Source: Mucilaginibacter defluvii
GTDB taxonomy: Bacteria > Bacteroidota > Bacteroidia > Sphingobacteriales > Sphingobacteriaceae
Length of the DNA: 64,000 bases
Direction of reading: 5' to 3'
NCBI RefSeq assembly: GCF_039543225.1
Contig: NZ_BAABJI010000004.1
Location: forward strand, 496,001 to 560,000
The stretch's first letter is position 1. Every line of letters starts with the position of its first letter. Below the pieces are notes generated by a model. It had not been told where the DNA came from, did no database searches, and worked only from the letters and a program-made list of their open reading frames with translations. This document shows, one piece after another, positions 58,942 through 64,000 of this stretch. The translations under genes were made by a program, and so were the position numbers.

Positions 58942-59451
58942 ATGCCCGAAAAAAAATTGCTGATACTAAACAGCCAGCAAATACAGCAGAAGATAGACAG
59001 GATTGCCTACCAGGTATTGGAAGATAATTTTGACGAGGAAGAGATCATGATAGCGGGCATTTTACCCCGCGGCAATATTATAGCGGAACGAATAAAAGCC
59101 ATACTGGACGAAAAGGCGCCTTTTAAAAGCCGTTTGCTGAACATTGATATTGATAAACAAAGCACAACCCTGCAGGCCAAAACAGATTTTGATATAGAGG
59201 ACTGCCGCGATAAAGTGATCATTATTGTTGATGATGTGCTTAACAGCGGTAAAACCCTGGCTTACGGGTTAGGTGTATTTTTAAATGTGCCTTTAAAGAA
59301 GATACGCAGCGTAATTTTAATTGACCGCAACCATAAAAGTTTTCCGGTAACTACTGATTTTTCAGGAATCGCATTATCTACAGTGATAAAAGAGCATGTA
59401 GATGTGCGATTAAATGAAACAAATGAGGCGGATGCGGTGTATTTAATATAA
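58942..59451 (+). CDS. Phosphoribosyltransferase (PyrR/hypoxanthine-type fold)
   Basis: 169 residues. The PRPP-binding motif is VIIIVDDVLNSGKTL (residues about 93-107), preceded by AGILPRGNIIAERI (PRPP loop with GILPRG) and an N-terminal helix. This is the pattern of the PyrR/HPRT-like branch of type I phosphoribosyltransferases. It may bind uracil or a purine base, or be a regulator. Neither a PyrR-binding attenuator nor a pyrimidine operon is adjacent, so the substrate is left open. Confidence 0.85.
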   Translation: MPEKKLLILNSQQIQQKIDRIAYQVLEDNFDEEEIMIAGILPRGNIIAERIKAILDEKAPFKSRLLNIDIDKQSTTLQAKTDFDIEDCRDKVIIIVDDVLNSGKTLAYGLGVFLNVPLKKIRSVILIDRNHKSFPVTTDFSGIALSTVIKEHVDVRLNETNEADAVYLI

Positions 59452-59587
59452 TATCTTGTCTCCGCTGTTACCGTTTTTCCCATGTGGGGAAAATACTCCT
59501 CGCGTATTGGGGTAAAAAATACACGTTAAAACATATTTCGGCGTAAATTAAACTTAATTACATATTGAAATAAGTTCGTCTCCGGCC

Positions 59588-59691
59588 TTGGCATCACTTT
59601 TGGATATATAATAATACCCTTCTCAGAGGGTTTGTTTTTCATAGGTAGATGTAAGGCCGAGATACTGCGAGAGTGTTATCGGCCTTTTTTT
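59588..59691 (+). ncRNA. Candidate small RNA with sigma-54-like promoter and intrinsic terminator
   Basis: A TTGGCATC-ACTT-TTGGA motif (59588-59604) has its GG pairs at 59590-59591 and 59602-59603. The 12-nt offset is right for a sigma-54 -24/-12 promoter, although -12 reads GG instead of GC. The predicted start near 59615 is followed by ACCCT-tctcag-AGGGT (59616-59631), then AAGGCCGA paired with TCGGCCTT (59653-59687) and seven Ts. The RNA would be about 75-80 nt with two hairpins. There is no ORF. The alternative is a long 3' UTR and terminator of the phosphoribosyltransferase gene. Confidence 0.45.
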
Positions 59692-59693
59692 AT

Positions 59694-60146
59694 TTACTTG
59701 GCTGCCAAAGCCTGTTTGGCGAAACGTAATAACTCACCCGGCTCAATAAATCCAACGGTATGCAAAACGCGTTTGCCTTTTGAATTGAAGATAAGCAATG
59801 TAGGATAACCCTCAAGCGCCCATTGCGAACCTAACTCGGGCCCCTGCCCTTTTTCCATATCCATCGCAACATTAATGAAGTTCTTATTAAAAAAGTCGGC
59901 TACTTCTTTGTCCTTAAACGTAGTACGTTTAAGCATTTTGCAGGGTCCGCACCAAACGGCGTAAGCATCTACAAAAATATATTTATCCTGCCTGGCCGCT
60001 TGTTTTAAAGCTTCGCTCCAGGAGTTTTCAATAAAGTTGATGCTTGTTGCATCATTATCAACGGCGCGTTTGCCCTGGGCATTACATGCCAGGCTTGCAC
60101 AGCACAGCAGCAATAGCAGTATGTTATATCGTAGGATAGCAATCAT
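59694..60146 (-). CDS. Secreted thioredoxin-fold protein
   Basis: 150 residues with a signal peptide (1-24, ending ACNAQ). The active-site motif is WCGPC in AVWCGPCKMLKRTTF (Thioredoxin_7/DUF255-like), followed by NVAMDMEKGQGPELGSQW and YPTLLIFNSKGKRV with the conserved cis-proline. It should reduce or oxidise thiols in the periplasm. It lies 75 nt after the DUF6600 gene on the same strand, with no T-run terminator between them, so they may share a transcript. Confidence 0.9.
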   Translation of the reverse strand: MIAILRYNILLLLLCCASLACNAQGKRAVDNDATSINFIENSWSEALKQAARQDKYIFVDAYAVWCGPCKMLKRTTFKDKEVADFFNKNFINVAMDMEKGQGPELGSQWALEGYPTLLIFNSKGKRVLHTVGFIEPGELLRFAKQALAAK

Positions 60147-60220
60147 GGTATAAAAGTAAGGACAATTACTTTATGCAATTGTCCTTACCATCTAATATTA
60201 AGATAACGATTTTGTTATAA

Positions 60221-61969
60221 TCAGTTACGGCCCGGGCGACCGCCGCCCCTGCTGCCGCGTTGTTCATCGCGCTGTTGCTGGCGTTGTTCTTGTTGTTGCT
60301 GTCTTTGCTGATCGCGTTGCTGACGCATTTGCTCTTGTTGCTGCTGACGTTGTTGGTCAGCCTGTTGCCGAGCTTGCTCCTGCTGCTGCTGGCGTTGCTG
60401 ATCGGCTTGCTGACGACGCTGCTCCTCCTGCTGCTGCCTTTGCTGATCGCGTTGCTGGCGCATTTGTTCCTGTTGTTGCTGGCGTTGCTGATCGGCCTGT
60501 TGGCGACGCTGTTCGTCTTGTTGTTGCCTTTGCTGATCACGCTGCTGGCGCATTTGTTCCTGTTGTTGCTGGCGTTGCTGATCGGCCTGTTGGCGACGTT
60601 GTTCATCTTGTTGCTGGCGCATTTGTTCCTGTTGTTGCTGGCGCATTTGCTCCTGTTGCTGCTGGCGTGATTGATCTGCCTGCTGATCGCGTTGCTGACG
60701 TTGCGCATCACGTTGTTGGCGCATTTGCCCTTGTTGCTGCTGGCGTGATTGATCTGCTTGTTGATCACGTTGTTGACGTTGCACATCACGTTGTTGGCGC
60801 ATTTGCCCTTGTTGCTGCTGGCGTGATTGATCGGCCTGCTGATCGCGTTGCTGACGCTGAACATCACGCTGGCTGCGATCGTTATTGCGTACATCGCCAT
60901 CACGTTGTGGCCTTACACGTGTGTTATTATCATCGGTGCTTTCACGGCCACCTAATTGCTGGTCGCGGCGGTTTACGTTACTTCTTACAGCATCACCATT
61001 GTTGTTATCGTTCGTACGGTTGCGTATCTGTTCGTTACGGCGTGCGGCACGGCTTTCAGTCCTGTTCTCGTTAACCCTAACCAGGTTATTGTCAGGTTTT
61101 TCGCTGCGGGCAACCCTTGCCAGGCGGTCGGCGTTACCACGGCTAATGCCTGCTGATCTGTCGGCAATACGCTGATTCGGGTTTTCGCGCTGGTAAGCCG
61201 CTCCATCTATAACCCTGGCAGGCCTCGCATTTTCAACCCTGCGAACAGCGGGGCGATAAATATTTACACTATTATCGCGTATACCTGTCCGTTCAGGGCG
61301 GCCGCTATTGTTGATGTTATATATACGCACCGGCCTGCCTGTAATACGCTCAACATCATTAGCACGCGGCCCGCTGTAATACCTTCTGTTATTATATACA
61401 TAGGTATTATTAATATAAGTGGTGCGGTTAATAATAGTTACCCTGCGGTTATAAGGCACGTAATAGTTATAGATATTAGGGCTGGTGATGTAAGCCTGAG
61501 GCGCGCATACCCAGTAGTTATCCGGAATATTATAGTTGCCGAATGACACGTTAATGTTTATACCCGGCGATAGCGGGGCCCAGCCATAATAACCACCACC
61601 CTGGCGCCATGCTACCCATGCAGGTGCCCATTCATAACCTGGTATCCACACCCAGCCATAGTAATTGTCAAAACGCCAGCGACCGTAGTGGAAAGGCGCC
61701 CAGCCCCAGTCATAGTCGGACACCCAGGTGTTGCCGTATGAGGTCATTGCCCAATGGCCGCGTGTAGCGTAAGGCTGAAATCCTTCATCAACATCGGGCA
61801 CCCAAACGTTACCATAGTCAGGGTCGTACACCCAGGTACCATAAGGCTCAAGGCCATCGTAAAACTCCTGGTCGGTAACGTAACCCTGAGCATAGCTTTT
61901 ATTTGGTGAGGCAAATGCCAGAATCAGCATCATGATACCTAAGCCCCATATTTTGTTAAACATCTTCAT
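60221..61969 (-). CDS. Secreted DUF6600 protein with a long Q/R-rich repeat tail
   Basis: 582 residues. The signal peptide is 1-28 (ending SYAQ). Residues 30-180 are the DUF6600 domain, full of W, Y and G (EPYGTWVYDPDYGNVWVPDV, DYDWGWAPFHYGRW, VWIPGYEWAPAWVAWR). Residues 180-340 are rich in R and N. Residues about 345-570 are tandem repeats almost entirely of Q, R, D, E and M. The end GSRGGGRPGRN is RG-rich. It is periplasmic or surface located, with a likely rod-like or disordered tail. No signal-anchor or sorting domain (CTD) was recognised. Function unknown. Confidence 0.85.
   Translation of the reverse strand: MKMFNKIWGLGIMMLILAFASPNKSYAQGYVTDQEFYDGLEPYGTWVYDPDYGNVWVPDVDEGFQPYATRGHWAMTSYGNTWVSDYDWGWAPFHYGRWRFDNYYGWVWIPGYEWAPAWVAWRQGGGYYGWAPLSPGININVSFGNYNIPDNYWVCAPQAYITSPNIYNYYVPYNRRVTIINRTTYINNTYVYNNRRYYSGPRANDVERITGRPVRIYNINNSGRPERTGIRDNSVNIYRPAVRRVENARPARVIDGAAYQRENPNQRIADRSAGISRGNADRLARVARSEKPDNNLVRVNENRTESRAARRNEQIRNRTNDNNNGDAVRSNVNRRDQQLGGRESTDDNNTRVRPQRDGDVRNNDRSQRDVQRQQRDQQADQSRQQQQGQMRQQRDVQRQQRDQQADQSRQQQQGQMRQQRDAQRQQRDQQADQSRQQQQEQMRQQQQEQMRQQQDEQRRQQADQQRQQQQEQMRQQRDQQRQQQDEQRRQQADQQRQQQQEQMRQQRDQQRQQQEEQRRQQADQQRQQQQEQARQQADQQRQQQQEQMRQQRDQQRQQQQEQRQQQRDEQRGSRGGGRPGRN
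60240..60900 (-). repeat. Minisatellite-like tandem repeat coding for the Q-rich tail
   Basis: The block holds 78-bp units encoding RDVQRQQRDQQADQSRQQQ plus QGQMRQQ (three copies, near 60660-60880), followed on the minus strand by 90-bp units encoding QDEQRRQQADQQRQQQQEQ plus MRQQRDQQRQQ (about three copies). Because the DNA is a near-perfect CAG/CGT-like repeat, other frames on both strands are open too. Such tracts change length easily by slippage. Confidence 0.85.
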
Positions 61970-62097
61970 AACTGTATAATTGATAAACGGCTAACGCCTT
62001 TGTACTGTTATTGACGATGCAAACCCGAAAACGTTTAAACCGTTATTATTAATTATAAACATACCCGTGTAATAAACGGGCTAAGTGTAATTTTGTA

Positions 62098-62105
62098 ACT
62101 TTATA
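62098..62105 (+). promoter_or_regulatory. -7 element of the IPNS-like dioxygenase gene
   Basis: TAATTTTG, a perfect TAnnTTTG, 32 nt before the ATG at 62138. No -33 TTG at normal distance. Confidence 0.55.
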
Positions 62106-62137
62106 TATAGCAAACACAAATAATAAGCATCTGCAAT

Positions 62138-63100
62138 ATGAGCATTGTAAATATACCCAGGCTTGACCTGATCAATTATACAAACGGCTCGGCCGAGCAA
62201 CGCCAGCAATTTTCGCAGGATATTGGCCGCGCCTTTAACGAAACCGGCTTTGTTACCGTAACCAATCACGGCTTGAGCAAACAACTTATTGAGCGCCTGT
62301 ATGAGCAGGTTAAAGCGCTGTTTGCCATGCCCGACAACGTGAAAGAAAAGTACGAAATACCAGGCCTGGCAGGCCAGCGCGGCTATACCGGCAAGCAGAA
62401 AGAAACCGCCAAAGGGTTTACCAAGCCCGACCTGAAGGAATTTTGGCAGATAGGCCAAACCGTTGAAGATAACGACCCGGTGAAAGATATTTATCCTGAC
62501 AATGTACAGGTGGAGGAATTACCGGAGTTTAACGCCGTAACCCTGGAGATATATAAAAAGCTGGAAGCTATTGGCAAGCAACTGCTGCGTGCTATAGCGG
62601 TATATCTAAACCTGCCGGAGAATTATTTTGACGATAAAGTACATAACGGTAACAGCATATTGCGTACGCTGCACTACTTCCCTATTGCTGACCCGGACGC
62701 TATACCTGATGATGCGGTACGTGCCGGCGCGCATGAAGATATTAACCTCATTACCCTGCTGATTGGCGCCAGTGCCGACGGATTGGAAGTGCTCACCCGC
62801 GAGGGCAGCTGGTACCCGGTAAAGGCACACGGTGAAGACCTGGTAGTAAATGTGGGCGACATGCTGCAAAGGCTAACGAACAACAAACTCAAATCAACCA
62901 CGCACCGGGTGGTTAACCCGCCGCGTGAATTGATGAAAACGTCACGTTTTTCCGTGCCCTTCTTTCTGCACCCAAAATCAGATATGGACCTGACCAGCCT
63001 TGAATCATGCATCGATGCGGAGCACCCTAAGCTGTATACGGATATTACCGCGGGCGAGTACCTGGATGAGCGGTTAAGAGAGATAGGGTTGAAGAAATAA
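62138..63100 (+). CDS. Isopenicillin N synthase-like Fe(II)-dependent dioxygenase
   Basis: 320 residues. N-terminal DIOX_N domain: VNIPRLDLINY and GFVTVTNHGLSKQLIERLYE. The catalytic 2OG-FeII domain holds His199-x-Asp201 (AGAHEDINLITLL), His256 (STTHRVVNPP) and the 2-oxoglutarate-binding Arg270-x-Ser272 (TSRFSVPFF). It is a cytosolic oxygenase; family members act on ethylene, gibberellin, flavonoid or antibiotic precursors, and the bacterial substrate is not evident. No biosynthetic gene cluster surrounds it. It is followed 97 nt later by the LysE gene. Confidence 0.92.
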   Translation: MSIVNIPRLDLINYTNGSAEQRQQFSQDIGRAFNETGFVTVTNHGLSKQLIERLYEQVKALFAMPDNVKEKYEIPGLAGQRGYTGKQKETAKGFTKPDLKEFWQIGQTVEDNDPVKDIYPDNVQVEELPEFNAVTLEIYKKLEAIGKQLLRAIAVYLNLPENYFDDKVHNGNSILRTLHYFPIADPDAIPDDAVRAGAHEDINLITLLIGASADGLEVLTREGSWYPVKAHGEDLVVNVGDMLQRLTNNKLKSTTHRVVNPPRELMKTSRFSVPFFLHPKSDMDLTSLESCIDAEHPKLYTDITAGEYLDERLREIGLKK

Positions 63101-63197
63101 GCCGAAGGCATATTACTTCGTTATTGATGAGACATGTGTCATCTTTAGGTCGGGATTAGTATCTTCGCCGTTATTTCAAAGCAAACCAACGGGACGA

Positions 63198-63818
63198 ATG
63201 ATATTCCTGACCTTTTTTATCGGGCTGATAGCCAATTTTATCGGTTACATTCCGCCCGGTAACATTAACCTTACCTTAGTACAAATCACCATTAACCGCG
63301 GTATGCGGCATGCGCTGCAGTTTATCACAGCATTTTCGGTGGTGGAGTTCTTTTTTACCTTCGTGATCATGCACGGCGCTAAGTGGCTTTCGGAGCAGGC
63401 ACACCTGGATACTATGATTGATTGGGTGATGGTTGTGCTTTTTGGCACCCTTGGTATTTATACGTGGATGGGGCGCAACAATCCGCCTAAGACAAAATAC
63501 TCCAACCACGCCAGTATCAGGTACGGTATTATGCTTGGTTTTTTAAACCCCATGCAAATTCCTTTCTGGATGGTTACCGGCACCTACGTTATCACCCATG
63601 AGTGGATATTGGATGGGAACTTCGCGCTGGTTATCTTCAGTATCGGCTCGGCTTTGGGTTCGTTTTTGTGCTTGTACCTGTATGCAAAGTTCGCGCAATA
63701 CATTCAAAGTAAGTTTGCGTTAAGCACACGGGTAATTAACAGCAGTATTGCCTGGCTGTTCTTCGCTTTTGCGGCTTACCACATTTGCAAGCAATTGTAT
63801 ATCATCTTTGTTAAATAA
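63198..63818 (+). CDS. LysE/RhtB-family amino acid exporter
   Basis: 206 residues with six predicted TM segments. The N-terminus FLTFFIGLIANFIGYIPPGN resembles the family start G-x-x-x-x-x-x-P-G-P with a variant PPGNINL. LGFLNPMQIPFWMVTGTYV matches the LysE core motif. It exports amino acids or related metabolites through the inner membrane; substrate unknown. It is co-directional with the dioxygenase. Confidence 0.88.
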   Translation: MIFLTFFIGLIANFIGYIPPGNINLTLVQITINRGMRHALQFITAFSVVEFFFTFVIMHGAKWLSEQAHLDTMIDWVMVVLFGTLGIYTWMGRNNPPKTKYSNHASIRYGIMLGFLNPMQIPFWMVTGTYVITHEWILDGNFALVIFSIGSALGSFLCLYLYAKFAQYIQSKFALSTRVINSSIAWLFFAFAAYHICKQLYIIFVK

Positions 63819-63876
63819 CCATCTTTTTACAAACGCAATTGTATTGGGTAACCATTTGTTGCCGTTATTCGCATCA

Positions 63877-64000
63877 TTGAAAACCGCATACACCAACCTG
63901 CTTAAAAGTATCGTCATATTATTTATAGCTTTTACCGGCTATAACACGCAAGCGCAAACGGCGATAACTCGCTCGTCACTTACTTACGAGGTAAAAAACC
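63877..64000 (+). CDS. Start of a secreted protein, cut by the window edge
   Basis: The frame is open to the edge and encodes a clear signal peptide: LKTAYTNLLKSIVILFIAFT followed by GYNTQAQT. Only 41 codons are visible, ending SSLTYEVKN. No ATG is available; TTG at 63877 (just before KTAY) is the simplest start, with TTG at 63859 or 63856 as alternatives. The mature part is too short to assign. Confidence 0.45.
   Translation, partial: MKTAYTNLLKSIVILFIAFTGYNTQAQTAITRSSLTYEVKN

Noticed and set aside
60166..60903. Long open frame on the minus strand (245 codons, N/S/K/C-rich)
   Set aside because: It is another frame of the same tandem repeat that codes for the Q-rich tail. Composition is what frame-shifting of that repeat produces, and it has no independent start context.
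60260..61074. Two long plus-strand open frames rich in L or in V/A/H
   Set aside because: They are the complement of the repeat block and of the R/N-rich part. Openness comes from the biased base pattern.
1..64000. tRNA genes, CRISPR arrays, IS elements, prophage or defence genes
   Set aside because: I looked for T-loop motifs, regularly spaced direct repeats, transposase or integrase motifs and nuclease/helicase defence pairs and found none. A tRNAscan-type search would be needed to exclude tRNAs fully.

Overview
The window is chromosomal DNA from a Bacteroidota member, most likely family Sphingobacteriaceae (Mucilaginibacter/Pedobacter-like). The evidence is gene content typical of the phylum (DUF3098, DUF4270, DUF4293, DUF5683, DUF4920, DUF6600, a CarB without its C-terminal allosteric domain, PafA-type phosphatase, a 29-residue basic protein), promoter elements of the Bacteroidetes type (-33 TTG, -7 TAnnTTTG) and the absence of obvious Shine-Dalgarno sequences. 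No tRNA, rRNA, CRISPR array, transposase, integrase or phage gene was recognised. This is mainly a core-genome region.

Layout. 1-5 kb: partial SDR-type threonine dehydrogenase, asd, a PhyH-type dioxygenase, a DJ-1/PfpI protein, a DUF2157 membrane protein. 5-9.2 kb (minus): the operon ftsX-DUF3098-uppP-truB-ORFan-ribF, in which an AT-rich unknown gene sits between truB and ribF. 9.4-13.5 kb: truA and an MsbA-like ABC exporter (minus), DUF4293, an FMN reductase. 13.7-19 kb (plus): parA-parB, two tandem DUF5683 genes, dapB, lepB. 19-25 kb: PafA-like phosphatase, class-C beta-lactamase-fold hydrolase, DPP IV. 25-31 kb: ssb and mutY (minus), HU-like protein, TPR protein, tiny basic protein, RNase G, RadA. 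31-41.5 kb: small secreted proteins, a membrane protein with an ACP-like domain, carB, a YwqK/TonB hybrid, panD, panC, then a divergent GT5-like protein plus DUF4270 lipoprotein and a zinc protease. 42-46 kb: acidic protein, 6-7 TM protein, NarL-type kinase and regulator, radical SAM protein. 46-56 kb: Nif3 and zinc-ribbon protein, MarR-MFS pair, MscS channel, OtsA-OtsB fusion, and a membrane protein/HTH_34 regulator/CreD module. 55.8-64 kb: ferritin-like di-iron candidate, RlmD, phosphoribosyltransferase, thioredoxin, a secreted DUF6600 protein with a glutamine-rich repeat tail, an IPNS-like dioxygenase, a LysE exporter and the start of a secreted protein.

The main non-gene signals are these. 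(1) A palindromic repeat family lies inside protein-coding genes in the same reading frame: a perfect 24-bp inverted repeat in truA, a single arm in radA and a degenerate copy in the ABC exporter, with loosely related palindromes between genes. (2) A candidate two-hairpin small RNA at 59.6 kb has a sigma-54-like promoter and an intrinsic terminator. (3) Three genes (truA, radical SAM, rlmD) have a -7 element only 4-7 nt before the start codon and are predicted to be leaderless. (4) There are palindromic operator candidates at the radical SAM, MarR-MFS and CreD-module promoters. (5) A 30-bp inverted repeat flanks a terminator at 20.8-21.0 kb.
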